Source: Nocardia flavorosea NBRC 108225 (GTDB taxonomy: Bacteria; Actinomycetota; Actinomycetes; Mycobacteriales; Mycobacteriaceae). Taken from it: a DNA stretch of 64,000 bases. This document shows, piece after piece, positions 54,163-63,358 of this stretch. The stretch covers positions 24,486 to 88,485 of the forward strand of contig NZ_BDCG01000003.1 in assembly GCF_001613385.1 (NCBI RefSeq), read 5' to 3'. Below the pieces are notes generated by a model. It was not told the DNA's origin and did not search any database. It worked only from the letters and a program-made list of their open reading frames with translations. How positions within the stretch are numbered: position 1 is the stretch's first letter; the number at the start of each line of letters is the position of its first letter. A program made the position numbers and the translations under genes.

Positions 54163-55166
54163 TGAGCGCCTTCCGTGAGCGCCGCCGGCCGCGCCGCGCC
54201 GCGCGCGGCCATTTCCCGACCGGCATCCAAATAACTGAGGGCACCACGGGAACCCGGGTCGTAATCGAGCACGGTCATACCGTATCCGGGTGCCTCGGAG
54301 ACCTTGACGCTGCGCGGAATCACCGACCGCAGTACAACGTCCCCGAAGTGGCTACGCACCTCTTCGGCCACCTGATCGGCCAGTTTGGTCCGGCCGTCGT
54401 ACATCGTGAGAACCACGGTCGATACATGGAGTTCGGGGTTCAGGTGGGATTGGACCAAGCCGATATTCCGGATCAACTGGCCCACGCCCTCCAGGGCGTA
54501 GTACTCGCATTGGATCGGGATCAGGACTTCCCGGGCCGCGACCATGGCGTTGATGGTGAGCAGACCCAGCGACGGTGGGCAATCGATCAGCACGTAATCG
54601 ATGTCGTAGCCGGCGATATTGGCTTCTTGGATAGCCCCTTTGAGCCGCGCTTCCCGAGCCACCATTGAGACCAGTTCGATTTCGGCGCCGGCGAGATCGA
54701 TCGTTGCCGGTATACAGAGCAGATTGTCACTGTGCGGACTCTGCTGGATCGCGTCCTGAACCTTGATCTCGCCGATCAACAGTTCGTAGGTCGACGGAAT
54801 ACCGGAGTGATGCTCGACGCCGAGCGCGGTGCTGGCATTGCCCTGCGGATCCAGATCGATCACAAGCACCTTCATCCCCTGATGCGCCAGGGCCGCGGCC
54901 AGATTGACCGTTGTCGTAGTCTTGCCGACTCCGCCTTTCTGGTTGGCTACAGTGATGATGCGTTGCTCATGAGGTTTCGGCACTGTCACCTTTCCTGGAT
55001 GCATTAACTGGCTCGCCCGGTGGGCCTCGGCAGCAATCGGTGTCTCGGTGGGGGAGATATGGCCATACGGTGTGCTTCCGAATGCCTCCGGGCCGATATT
55101 GCTACCATCCAGCATTCCCGGCACGCGCGATGTTTCCCGTGAAACATTCGCTGAACCGTTCGACAT
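54159..55166 (-). CDS. parA: chromosome-partitioning ATPase ParA
   Basis: The 335-residue product has a deviant Walker A motif KGGVGKTT near residues 76-83, the switch Asp in [11 protein letters not shown], and [10 protein letters not shown] as the second Asp motif. It drives origin segregation with ParB. A 65-residue N-terminal extension precedes the ATPase and its first codons, NVSRET, are part of a parS-like site. ATG 55166 has AGGAG 7 nt upstream. Upstream is a 1.7-kb stretch without genes. Confidence 0.96.
   Translation of the reverse strand: MSNGSANVSRETSRVPGMLDGSNIGPEAFGSTPYGHISPTETPIAAEAHRASQLMHPGKVTVPKPHEQRIITVANQKGGVGKTTTTVNLAAALAHQGMKVLVIDLDPQGNASTALGVEHHSGIPSTYELLIGEIKVQDAIQQSPHSDNLLCIPATIDLAGAEIELVSMVAREARLKGAIQEANIAGYDIDYVLIDCPPSLGLLTINAMVAAREVLIPIQCEYYALEGVGQLIRNIGLVQSHLNPELHVSTVVLTMYDGRTKLADQVAEEVRSHFGDVVLRSVIPRSVKVSEAPGYGMTVLDYDPGSRGALSYLDAGREMAARGAARPAALTEGAQ
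55131..55146. promoter_or_regulatory. parS-like site 1, inside parA start codons
   Basis: TGTTTCCCGTGAAACA differs from the consensus TGTTTCACGTGAAACA at one position. It lies 20 bp inside parA. Confidence 0.85.
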
Positions 55167-55556
55167 AGACCGCTCCTAACGCGAGAACTGCAAGATCACG
55201 TGGCCTGACGGACGCCGGCGCCGTGTCGTCGAAACAAGCCGTACCGGACCGAACGACGATCCACGACCAGGACTGCGACATCCATGCGGGACGGGTGACT
55301 TCGCCGCACTGCGTGGTCACGCGAAGCTACCTCCTCCGACGCGGACACCGAGTCGCCGGTCGATCGAACGGAGCTGCACCGCTGCAACACCAAGATTCCT
55401 CCGTGGCACCGACGCTCACGCCCGACGTCCAATAGCTTGCCAGCAGCGAGCCCGAGAAGAAAGCTGAATCGCTGCGACGCGCCCGCGACACGCAGAACTA
55501 GCCCGAATTCATCGTCCGGTAACACGCCCGGCGCCTCGCCGGTACTGGCGAGGCGA

Positions 55557-55572
55557 TGTTTCACGGGAAACA
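55557..55572. promoter_or_regulatory. parS-like site 2
   Basis: TGTTTCACGGGAAACA is one mismatch from the consensus and the exact reverse complement of site 1. Confidence 0.85.
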
Positions 55573-56094
55573 TCGACCGTTCCACGGCTCCGCCGCTCAT
55601 CTCGCAATACACGCCGATTGTCTCGAGATCCACCCAAGGGAGCCCCGCACGAATGCCTACACGGGATCGGCGACCAGATCGATGCGGCCGGGCTGCCGCA
55701 GACGGTGGCAATCCATGGATGGGGGTGCCGTGCCGGTCGACTCCGTAAGTTGCATAAGCGGTCCCGGCCCTCTTGCCACCACAACGGTCTGTCGCTCGTG
55801 TGCCTCTATCGAAGAAATCTCCGAACAGGCTCCTGCCGCAACCGGCGTCCATCGTGGGCATTCGCACGCGCGAGCGTCATCTACGACATCGAGCGCCGAG
55901 GCGCGTGGCCCGTCGCCGGCCGAACTATGGTGGCGGCTGCAGTTTTGTGTCCGCCGCTCACCTACCCTCCTGGTCAGCCCCTCTTCGTCACTGTGACAAC
56001 GGGCTGCCCGGCGCGCCACGTGCAACCGACGCGCCCCCTTCGCCCGCCTCCGCGTGACCCATCGGTGTGGCCCGATTGCGTACGGGTTCCTCGA

Positions 56095-56110
56095 TGTTTC
56101 CCGTGAAACG
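56095..56110. promoter_or_regulatory. parS-like site 3
   Basis: TGTTTCCCGTGAAACG has two mismatches from the consensus, one in the centre and one at the last base. Confidence 0.75.
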
Positions 56111-56826
56111 TCAGCTTCGCCTAGCGAAGATCTGCGGCAGTTCATCAACGAATCGACGTATCGACCGCCACTGCAGATCGCGAGCGCTCCTGCCGGAACA
56201 GAGAGGCCCGACAACGTCGCCGGGGCGGTGTTCGACCTACGGCCCGTCACCATCGGCGAGGACCACAGCGCGCGACCACACCGCCGCCGGTCTGCGGTGA
56301 CGAACAGTCCAGAAGCTCGCCGACGCAAACTCGCCCGTCGGCCGGACTATCTGACCCCGACGTACCGTTCTGCTCCAACGATCACCGGCTCCGCCGAAGA
56401 GCAGCCGCGGGACGGCCTGCCCCGTCGATTCATCACTGTCCACCGGAATTCCACGGACCGTGCGAGTTATGTCACCGACCGGGGCGGAGCCCTGTTCGTT
56501 GCCGCCCGGCTGGATTGGCTGGCTCCGATGCCCGGTCGCGCGGCTGGCTCGGCTGCGGCCTGAAAGTAACCACACCTGCGGCCGCTGCGCGTTGCCGTCT
56601 GCCGAAAGGGCCGGCGATGCGGTGCGACGACGGAGGCGGAGAGGAAGTCCCGAGTAGCAGGAACGGCGAAGTAACCCGAAATTTGGTGCGGCCGGGCTGC
56701 TGCTGCGCGCTGGCAGTCCCGCTCTGGGATGAAGGACCGACTGCGCGTTACGCGACCTTTCCCTGGTCGCCTCCTCGGGGCCGCCCGCGCCGACAGGGGG
56801 TTGCTCATCGGCTTCGGCAAAGCCGA

Positions 56827-56842
56827 TGTTTCACGGGAAACA
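56827..56842. promoter_or_regulatory. parS-like site 4
   Basis: TGTTTCACGGGAAACA is identical to site 2 and lies 41 bp beyond the rsmG stop. Confidence 0.85.
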
Positions 56843-56883
56843 TCATGCCGCGGGGGGAGGGGAGCAGGGGTGAGGGGAACGGA

Positions 56884-57624
56884 TCAGGTTTGACCTGTTT
56901 CCGCCCGGCGCTGCGCTCGGGTGCGTTTCTTCGGGCGCTTGGACGGTCGCTCCGAACGGCGCAAGCGTTCGGCCGATAGAACTACGGTCGGAGGATCGAC
57001 GATCCCGGCACCACATTCCAGCACGGCGAAGTTGCCGGCACCCGCTCGTTCGACCGCCAGGCGATCGCGTTCCAGTTCGTCGGCGACACTGGCCCCCTTG
57101 AGGGCAAGCATATGTCCGTGCTCGTGCAGCAGCGGCACCGACCATTCCGTCAGCTTCGCCAAGGGCGCGACAGCTCGCGAAGTCACCACATCTGCTCCGC
57201 CGGCTTCCTGGATCACCCCGGGCTGCTCAGCGCGGCCCCGCACTACAGTGATCTCGAGCCCCGCCGCGTCTATGAATTCTTTGAGGAAAACCGTCCGGCG
57301 CAACAGCGGCTCGACGAGGGTGATTCGGAGGTCCGGGCGGGCGAGGGCCAAGGGAATTCCGGGCAACCCCGCGCCGCTACCGATATCGACTACCGAGGCT
57401 CCCTCGCCGATCAGTTCGCCGACAACAGCGCAGTTGAGGATATGCCGCTCCCAGAGCCGGGGCACTTCCCTCGGGCCGATCAGTCCGCGCTCCACCCCGG
57501 CGGTGGCGAGAGCGGCCCAGTAGTCACACGCCGATCCCAGGCGCTCGCCGAAGACGGATTCCGCTTCCGCCGGCGGCGGCGACTGCGGCGCCATGGCCGC
57601 CGAATCGCCGAGTTCTGGTTTCAC
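56884..57624 (-). CDS. rsmG: 16S rRNA (guanine527-N7)-methyltransferase RsmG
   Basis: From GTG 57624 the product is 246 residues and begins [10 protein letters not shown]. The class I methyltransferase core is clear: [23 protein letters not shown] at about 50-72, then the SAM loop [15 protein letters not shown] at about 79-93 and [10 protein letters not shown] near 148. The start is uncertain: AGAAGG lies 9 nt before GTG 57624, GTG 57633 abuts that site, and ATG 57594 gives an N-terminus closest to mycobacterial GidB but lacks a ribosome-binding site. The basic C-terminal tail ([11 protein letters not shown]) is longer than usual. A consensus parS core overlaps the start. Confidence 0.9.
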   Translation of the reverse strand: MKPELGDSAAMAPQSPPPAEAESVFGERLGSACDYWAALATAGVERGLIGPREVPRLWERHILNCAVVGELIGEGASVVDIGSGAGLPGIPLALARPDLRITLVEPLLRRTVFLKEFIDAAGLEITVVRGRAEQPGVIQEAGGADVVTSRAVAPLAKLTEWSVPLLHEHGHMLALKGASVADELERDRLAVERAGAGNFAVLECGAGIVDPPTVVLSAERLRRSERPSKRPKKRTRAQRRAETGQT

Positions 57625-57631
57625 GTGAAAC
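57618..57631. promoter_or_regulatory. parS site 5, perfect 14-bp core at the rsmG start
   Basis: GTTTCACGTGAAAC is the exact symmetric parS core. It overlaps the candidate GTG starts of rsmG. Confidence 0.92.
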
Positions 57632-57738
57632 ACCCTTCTGTTCGATTGTGATCGACGAGCTCGAGCAGTTGGACCCACTACGGTCTCACCGTAGCCTCCT
57701 GGCACCCGACTGTTCTCGACCAGCCGGAACCGGACGTG

Positions 57739-57773
57739 CAAAGGGCCCGAGTCGCAGGGACTCGGGCCCTTTG
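57739..57773. terminator. strong hairpin between jag and rsmG, no U-tract
   Basis: A perfect 15-bp stem CAAAGGGCCCGAGTC / GACTCGGGCCCTTTG has a 5-nt loop. It lies 39 bp beyond the jag stop, so it probably ends the rpmH-to-jag transcript and leaves rsmG-parA-parB as a separate unit. Confidence 0.7.
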
Positions 57774-57811
57774 CGTCGACCGGAATTCTGGTCACTCCGC
57801 TGGTACGGGGG

Positions 57812-58363
57812 TCAGTCCGGTATGACGACAACCCGCCGGTTCGGCTCCACGCCCTCGCTCTCGCTGGCGACCCCGGCGATCGCGGCGACCGCGTCGTGCA
57901 CGATCTTGCGTTCGAACGGCGTCATCGGGGCGAGTTGCTCCGGCGAACCCGTCTCCAGGACACGCTGCGCGGCCGCCGCACCCAGGGCACTCAGATCTGC
58001 GCGCCGCTTCGCTCGCCAGCCCGCCACATCGAGCATCAACCGACTCCGCACACCGGTCGCCTGCTGCACCGCGAGCCGGGTCAGTTCCTGGAGTGCGTCG
58101 AGTACCTCACCGCTGTGCCCGACCAGTTTCGACAGATCCTTGCCACCATCGATACTGACCACCGCGCGATCACCTTCGACGTCGAGGTCGATATCACCGT
58201 CGAAGTCGAGTACATCGAGAAGCTGTTCGAGATAGTCGCCGGCGATCTCGCCCTCTTCGATGAGCGCTTCCTCGACGTCGCCCGCCGAATCCACGGCGTC
58301 CGACTCCACCACGGTCGAGGATGCGCTGGCGGTGGCGTCGCCACCTTCGGTCTCGAGTGTCAT
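57812..58363 (-). CDS. jag: Jag/KhpB-like RNA-binding protein (KH and R3H)
   Basis: The 183-residue product has an acidic N-terminal region (1-45), a KH-like domain (about 45-110, with [20 protein letters not shown] replacing the GxxG loop) and an R3H domain (about 145-180, [15 protein letters not shown], then [12 protein letters not shown]). Together these bind RNA. It follows yidC directly, as in most bacteria, and corresponds to Rv3920c. Confidence 0.93.
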   Translation of the reverse strand: MTLETEGGDATASASSTVVESDAVDSAGDVEEALIEEGEIAGDYLEQLLDVLDFDGDIDLDVEGDRAVVSIDGGKDLSKLVGHSGEVLDALQELTRLAVQQATGVRSRLMLDVAGWRAKRRADLSALGAAAAQRVLETGSPEQLAPMTPFERKIVHDAVAAIAGVASESEGVEPNRRVVVIPD

Positions 58364-58443
58364 ATGTTTCCTTTATCTACTCGCCGGGACACCGACCGCC
58401 CGTCGGCCGGTGTCCCGATCACAAGGGGTCTGCGGGGGAGGGG

Positions 58444-59568
58444 TCAGCGGCGCCGCTTCTGATTGGCGCGGCCGCGGTTGCCGGACCGTTTCTGACCACC
58501 CGGCCGGCGCTGGCCCGACTGTTTGGGTTTGGCATTCGTCTTGGCAGGACTCGAACCGTTCGCTTCGGCCGTACCGTCGGCGGCCGTCTCCTCGGAGCCG
58601 TCGGCCGGTTTGGCCGGCTGCTTCTTCCGGGTGTCGACAGGCTTCGCGCCGGGCTTGGGGGCGTTCTGCGCCTGCTTCTCCATCTTGGCCTGCTTCTTGG
58701 CTTCGTCTTCCTTGGCCATCCGGCCGAAGACGAGATGCTGCTGGCCGTAGGTCCAGATGTTGTTGGACACCCAGTACAGCAGGACGGCGATGGGCAGGAA
58801 CGGACCACCGATCAGGACACCGAACGGGAAAACCCATAGCGCCAGCTTGTTCATGATCGCGGCCTGCGGGTTGGCCGCAGCCTCCGCGCTCTGCCGGGAA
58901 ACCGACGCGCGAGCGTTGAAGTGGGTCGCGACCGCAGCGATCACCATGAGGGGGATCGAGACCAGGGCAATACTCAACCGGCTCGGGGTACCACCGTAAT
59001 CGGCGAAGGCCTGCAACTCCTCGACCGGCGCGGTGATGAAGGCGGAAATCGGGGCGCCGAAGATACGGGCGCTCAGGAACGACTGCACATCCTCGACGTT
59101 GAAGACGTAGTTCGGCGTATGCGCGTTGGTGTACGGATCCATACCGAGCTGGCCGAAACCGTGACCGGTGCGGTTGAACGAACGCAATACGTGGAACAGG
59201 CCGAGGAAGACCGGTACCTGGGCCAGGATCGGCAGACAGCCCATGAGCGGGTTGAAGCCGTGGTCTTTCTGGAGCTTCTGCATCTCCAGCGCCATCTTCT
59301 GGCGGTCGTTCTTGTACTTCTTCTGCAGCTCCTTGATCTGCGGCTGCAGCTCTTGCATCTGTTTGGTGGTACGAACCTGCCTCACGAAGGGCTTGTAGAG
59401 CACCAGACGCAGCGTGAAGACGAGGAAAACCACGGACAGCGCCCAGGACAGGCCGTTATCGGCCCCGAACGCGAAGCCGAATACCCGATGCCAGAACCAG
59501 AGGATCCAGGACACCGGGTAGTAGATGAAATCGAGCACGGCTCTATGCACTCCCGTCGGTAGTGTCAC
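58444..59568 (-). CDS. yidC: membrane protein insertase YidC
   Basis: The 374-residue product inserts and folds membrane proteins. An N-terminal membrane helix is followed by the conserved cytoplasmic hairpin ([14 protein letters not shown] near 73-86) and a core of five helices containing [20 protein letters not shown] and [17 protein letters not shown]. The C-terminal 90 residues are a basic, Lys/Arg/Gln-rich tail ending RANQKRRR that may contact ribosomes. GTG 59568 overlaps yidD by 26 bp; GTG 59550 or 59538 would be closer to mycobacterial starts and cannot be excluded. Confidence 0.95.
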   Translation of the reverse strand: MTLPTGVHRAVLDFIYYPVSWILWFWHRVFGFAFGADNGLSWALSVVFLVFTLRLVLYKPFVRQVRTTKQMQELQPQIKELQKKYKNDRQKMALEMQKLQKDHGFNPLMGCLPILAQVPVFLGLFHVLRSFNRTGHGFGQLGMDPYTNAHTPNYVFNVEDVQSFLSARIFGAPISAFITAPVEELQAFADYGGTPSRLSIALVSIPLMVIAAVATHFNARASVSRQSAEAAANPQAAIMNKLALWVFPFGVLIGGPFLPIAVLLYWVSNNIWTYGQQHLVFGRMAKEDEAKKQAKMEKQAQNAPKPGAKPVDTRKKQPAKPADGSEETAADGTAEANGSSPAKTNAKPKQSGQRRPGGQKRSGNRGRANQKRRR

Positions 59569-59890
59569 CGATCACCGCATGCGGTGATCCCTTACAAGCT
59601 TTGGGCTGCGGGTCGTCGTGGCCGACACTGCGCTGCCGCTCCGGCACGGGATCCCATCCACCAGGGTGCCAGGGTGCGCATTTGGCCAATCGCACGACCG
59701 TCAGTCCGACGCCGACGATGAGTCCACGGGTGCGCAAGGCGGTCACCGCGTACTCGCTGCAGGTGGGAGTGAACCGGCAGACCGGCATCCGGGTGGGGGA
59801 GACGTAGGTCCGGTACAGCTCGATCGAGAAGATCAGAATATTTGCCGGCCATCGAGCGACGGCGGCGACAGGTGAAGTACGGAGGCTCAT
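59543..59890 (-). CDS. yidD: membrane protein insertion efficiency factor YidD
   Basis: The 115-residue product shows the full YidD pattern: [27 protein letters not shown] at about 26-52 with three conserved cysteines in the family region, and [17 protein letters not shown] near 67-83. It sits between rnpA and yidC as usual and overlaps both genes. The C-terminal 30 residues are variable. Confidence 0.95.
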   Translation of the reverse strand: MSLRTSPVAAVARWPANILIFSIELYRTYVSPTRMPVCRFTPTCSEYAVTALRTRGLIVGVGLTVVRLAKCAPWHPGGWDPVPERQRSVGHDDPQPKACKGSPHAVIGDTTDGSA

Positions 59891-60282
59891 CGCGAGGCGC
59901 CCGAATCGGCAGCAACGGGAAGATCCAGCCTGCGTAATCCGCTACGCAGCTGGCGGCGCAGCTCGTCGCTGTCGGCGCCGGCGGCGCCGGGGAGAGCGCG
60001 AATCACGATATCCACCTCGGCGGAGATATCCGCGGTCAGTTCGGCACAGATATGACGCAGGCGGCGGGCCACGCGGTGCCGGACGACCGCGGAACCCACC
60101 GCCTTGCTGACGATCAACCCGAATCGCGGGCCACCGAATCGGACCCGGACGCCGGGATCTCCCGGATCCGGGTGATCCACCAGAACATGAACGACAAGGT
60201 CCCGCTTTCCCGCCCGCCGACCGCGTCGCACCGTCCGGGAGAAATCGGCACGCTGATGCAGCCGATGCGGCTCAGGAAGCAC
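59887..60282 (-). CDS. rnpA: ribonuclease P protein component
   Basis: The 131-residue product assists the RNase P RNA in 5' tRNA maturation. It begins LPEPHRLHQRADFSRTVRRG. It carries the signature RFGLIVSKAVGSAVVRHRVARRLRH at about 53-77, with the RNR-type basic helix reading RHRVARR. GTG 60282 is used. It follows rpmH and overlaps yidD by 4 bp. Confidence 0.95.
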   Translation of the reverse strand: MLPEPHRLHQRADFSRTVRRGRRAGKRDLVVHVLVDHPDPGDPGVRVRFGGPRFGLIVSKAVGSAVVRHRVARRLRHICAELTADISAEVDIVIRALPGAAGADSDELRRQLRSGLRRLDLPVAADSGASR

Positions 60283-60380
60283 CCGGGCACCCGGACATCA
60301 TCCAAACCGCCGAACCGGCAGTATTACCGGCGGCGTAGGCCACGAGGTTCGGCGGACCGGGCATCGAGCTCGGTCGGAAA

Positions 60381-60524
60381 TCAGGCGGTGAGGCTGGCGC
60401 GGCCCTTACGGCGCCGCCCGGAGACGATGGCGCGGCCCGCACGGGTCCGCATCCGGAGACGGAAACCGTGGACCCGCGCCCGACGACGGTTGTTCGGCTG
60501 GAACGTCCGCTTGCCCTTGGCCAC
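60381..60524 (-). CDS. rpmH: 50S ribosomal protein L34
   Basis: The 47-residue product, [20 protein letters not shown] followed by [20 protein letters not shown], is the classical L34 sequence. The start is GTG 60524, with GAGGAGTG upstream; the 27-residue in-frame extension is not part of L34. It is the first gene of the leftward rpmH-rnpA-yidD-yidC-jag transcript, divergent from dnaA. Confidence 0.97.
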   Translation of the reverse strand: MAKGKRTFQPNNRRRARVHGFRLRMRTRAGRAIVSGRRRKGRASLTA

Positions 60525-61090
60525 GGTCAACACTCCTCGAATTGGTGGGCACCCGACGGCGCCCGAAGCTTTTCGGTGATTCTCTCGATGTCGGTTCGGC
60601 GTCACCGCCCCGGAAGGTGGTCAGCACAGGACGGCCACCACGCCGAGGGTGACTGTATGAGGGTACTTATCCAGTTCTACCGGGTCAAACTCGCCCCTCC
60701 GGGCGCGATCGGGGTCACGCTCGCCGTCCGGCCGGTGACGGTGTCGGTGGCGATGGTCACCCTCACCTCCCCAGCCCCGGACGGGCCGCAGGTCGAGCAC
60801 TCACGCTCGGTCCGGCGCAGCGCGCGACCGCAACGGCGGTCCCGGGAGATTGTCCACATCTGTGGATAATTGTGTGGAAATACCCTGTGAATGGCATATT
60901 CGTAGGGCCGACGGTGCCACGCCGCAGCCGGAAGAGGGGGTTCCGGGCAGCGCCCCGGGCGCCGTATCCGTCGGATGCGGCAGGTTCGGTGAGCGACGTA
61001 TGCGGTGTCACTGGAACGAACCAGTACAGTAGACGCACCGCGAGCCCCGGACGTCTGCGCCGAGCAACCGACTCCCGGGGAGGACACTGG
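60525..61090. promoter_or_regulatory. rpmH-dnaA divergent intergenic region
   Basis: No gene is seen in 566 bases. It should hold the dnaA and rpmH promoters. Two DnaA-box-like 9-mers face each other near 60850-60869 (listed separately) in an AT-richer patch. A TACAGT at 61025-61030 could be a dnaA -10 element, but no convincing -35 pairs with it. A GGGGAGG ribosome-binding site ends about 8 nt before the dnaA ATG. Confidence 0.55.
60850..60869. promoter_or_regulatory. pair of DnaA boxes upstream of dnaA
   Basis: TTGTCCACA at 60850-60858 and TGTGGATAA at 60861-60869 (reverse complement TTATCCACA, the Escherichia coli consensus) are inverted and 2 bp apart. A weaker TGTGTGGAA follows at 60871-60879. 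DnaA autoregulation of its own gene is the likely purpose. Confidence 0.75.
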
Positions 61091-63358
61091 ATGGACGACG
61101 AGCAGAACGTACTGGCCACCGTATGGCCGGAGGTGGTCACCGAGTTGACCACCGGTTCGCCCGACGGTGCCATCGGCGCGGTGACCCGGGCCCAGCAGGC
61201 CTGGCTCAAATTGGTGAAACCGCTGATGGTCGTCCAGGGTTTCGCCCTGCTCTCGGTACCGTCTTCGATCGCCCAGGAAGCCATCGAACGCGATCTGCGG
61301 GAACCCATCCTGCGCTCGCTGGGCCGCAGGCTCGGCCCGCAGGTGGAGGGCCTCGGCGTTCGGATCGCCGCACCACTACCCACCGCCGGGTCCGACCCCG
61401 GTCCGCCGCGGCATGCCAGGATGACCAGCCGCCCCGAGCCCGTCGCACCCCGGCCGGAATCGTTCGCTGGCAACGGTCCGAGCCGGGCGCCCACCGGTTT
61501 CACCCCTGCGGCGACCGAGCCGCCGTGGCGTCCCGAACCGATCCGCGAGCCCGAGGCCGGTGTCTATCCCGCGCGGGGCCCCGCGCGTGGTCCCGATTTT
61601 CCGGGTGGGCCGAGGCAGCCCGACGAGTCTCGCTTCCCGGCCGCCGAGTTCTCGCACGAAGCCGAACTGCCGTTGACGGGTGAACTGCCCCGTAACCCCA
61701 CCCGCCCACGCGGCCCGGAACCGGCCGGTGCCGACCCCGTGCGGCGTTCGACGCTGCCCGAGTTGCCACACGGCGCGGAATCCGTACCGGGCGCCGAGTT
61801 CCGCACCCACGACGACGATTTCACACGCGGTTCCACCGAACCGCGCGAAACGGACCCGCCGACCGTGGAAACCTATGCCACGCCCCGGGCTTACCCGCGC
61901 GAATATCCACCCGCGGCCGAATACACCAGGGAGCCGGAGTACGAACGGGAACGCGAGTATCCGCGCGCCGACTACCCCGACAGCTACCCGACCGGTCGCA
62001 CCGACCTCGGCGAAACGGTGGGCAACGGCCGGGAACCGGGCATCGCGGCCCGGGAGCCGGTAGCCGAGTTCGACCCGCCCCTGCCGCCGCGCCGAACAGC
62101 CCGACCGGCTCAGGACACACTTTTCGCACCCGATATCCCGGCCGCCGATCCCGCCCCGCGGGATCCGCTGCGTGACCCCGACCGCGACAGCCTGCGGGAA
62201 AGTGTCCGCGATCCGGGTATCGATCCGGCACCGGACAGCCGTCGCGACGACGAAACAGTGGTCAATGTCCGGGACTCCTGGCCGACCTTCTTCGCGAAGT
62301 CATCGGATGCCGGGGATACGGCCAAACCGTCGGCGAGCCTGAACGCCAAGTACACCTTCGAAACGTTCGTCATCGGCGCGTCCAACCGTTTTGCCCACGC
62401 CGCCGCCGTTGCCATCGCCGAGGCGCCCGCCCGCGCCTACAACCCGTTGTTCGTCTGGGGTGCGTCCGGCTTGGGTAAGACCCATCTGCTGCATGCCGCC
62501 GGCCATTACGCGCAGCGGTTGTTCCCGGGGATGCGGGTCAAATACGTCTCCACCGAGGAATTCACCAACGACTTCATCAACAGCCTGCGTGACGACCGGA
62601 AGGTGGCGTTCAAACGCCGTTACCGCGAAACCGACATCCTGCTGGTCGACGATATCCAGTTCATCGAGGGCAAGGAAGGTATCCAGGAGGAGTTCTTCCA
62701 TACCTTCAACACGCTGCACAACGCGAACAAGCAGATCGTGGTGTCCTCGGACCGGCCACCGAAGCAGTTGGCCACCCTCGAGGAGCGACTGCGGACCCGA
62801 TTCGAATGGGGGCTGATCACCGATGTACAGCCACCGGAACTGGAAACCCGTATCGCGATCCTGCGCAAGAAGGCGCGCATGGACCGCCTGGACGTACCGC
62901 ACGATGTGCTGGAGTTGATCGCCAGCCGGGTAGAACGCAATATCCGCGAACTCGAAGGCGCGCTGATCCGGGTCACGGCGTTCGCATCGTTGAACGGCCA
63001 GCCATTGGATCAATCGGTGGCCGAGGTGGTGCTGCGCGATCTGATGCCCGAATCGCAAGACGTCGAGATCACCGCGTCGACGATCATGGGCGTCACCGCC
63101 GAGTACTTCAATACCTCGATGGAGGAGCTGACCGGGCCGGGTAAGGCCCGCCCGCTGGCTCAGGCCCGCCAGATCGCGATGTATCTCTGCCGGGAACTCA
63201 CCGATCTCTCCCTGCCGAAGATCGGCCAGGCTTTCGGCCGTGACCACACGACGGTCATGTACGCGGAGAAGAAGGTCCGCAAGGAGATGTCGGAGCGGCG
63301 CCGGGTCTACGACCAGGTGCAGGAACTCACCGCCCGTATCAAGCAGCGCTCCCGCTGA
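61091..63358 (+). CDS. dnaA: chromosomal replication initiator DnaA with expanded domain II
   Basis: The 755-residue product has domain I at about 1-95 ([18 protein letters not shown]). A 300-residue domain II (about 96-400) is rich in Pro, Arg, Asp, Glu and Tyr. The AAA+ domain III (about 420-640) has Walker A GASGLGKT near 457-464 and Walker [10 protein letters not shown] near 515-523. Domain IV has the DnaA-box-binding signature [12 protein letters not shown] near 718-729. Mycobacterial DnaA is about 507 residues, so the extra length is all in domain II. The ATG starts the conserved domain I; the open frame upstream is ignored. Confidence 0.97.
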   Translation: MDDEQNVLATVWPEVVTELTTGSPDGAIGAVTRAQQAWLKLVKPLMVVQGFALLSVPSSIAQEAIERDLREPILRSLGRRLGPQVEGLGVRIAAPLPTAGSDPGPPRHARMTSRPEPVAPRPESFAGNGPSRAPTGFTPAATEPPWRPEPIREPEAGVYPARGPARGPDFPGGPRQPDESRFPAAEFSHEAELPLTGELPRNPTRPRGPEPAGADPVRRSTLPELPHGAESVPGAEFRTHDDDFTRGSTEPRETDPPTVETYATPRAYPREYPPAAEYTREPEYEREREYPRADYPDSYPTGRTDLGETVGNGREPGIAAREPVAEFDPPLPPRRTARPAQDTLFAPDIPAADPAPRDPLRDPDRDSLRESVRDPGIDPAPDSRRDDETVVNVRDSWPTFFAKSSDAGDTAKPSASLNAKYTFETFVIGASNRFAHAAAVAIAEAPARAYNPLFVWGASGLGKTHLLHAAGHYAQRLFPGMRVKYVSTEEFTNDFINSLRDDRKVAFKRRYRETDILLVDDIQFIEGKEGIQEEFFHTFNTLHNANKQIVVSSDRPPKQLATLEERLRTRFEWGLITDVQPPELETRIAILRKKARMDRLDVPHDVLELIASRVERNIRELEGALIRVTAFASLNGQPLDQSVAEVVLRDLMPESQDVEITASTIMGVTAEYFNTSMEELTGPGKARPLAQARQIAMYLCRELTDLSLPKIGQAFGRDHTTVMYAEKKVRKEMSERRRVYDQVQELTARIKQRSR

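Larger units (their letters stand above)
55167..56883. other. 1.7-kb gene-poor interval carrying parS-like sites
   Basis: No frame in these 1,717 bases has recognisable protein character or support from its context; the long open frames on both strands are Arg/Ser/Pro-rich GC shadows. In mycobacteria parA and rsmG are adjacent, so this is an expansion of the partition region. It carries three of the five parS-like sites (55557, 56095, 56827). Confidence 0.6.

Noticed and set aside
55196..56328. Two long open frames (about 223 codons each) on the - strand between parA and rsmG
   Set aside because: They overlap each other in different frames, are Arg/Ser-rich, cross parS-like sites and show no family resemblance.
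60872..61090. DnaA starting 73 codons earlier
   Set aside because: The extension would cover the DnaA-box and promoter region and has no resemblance to DnaA domain I.
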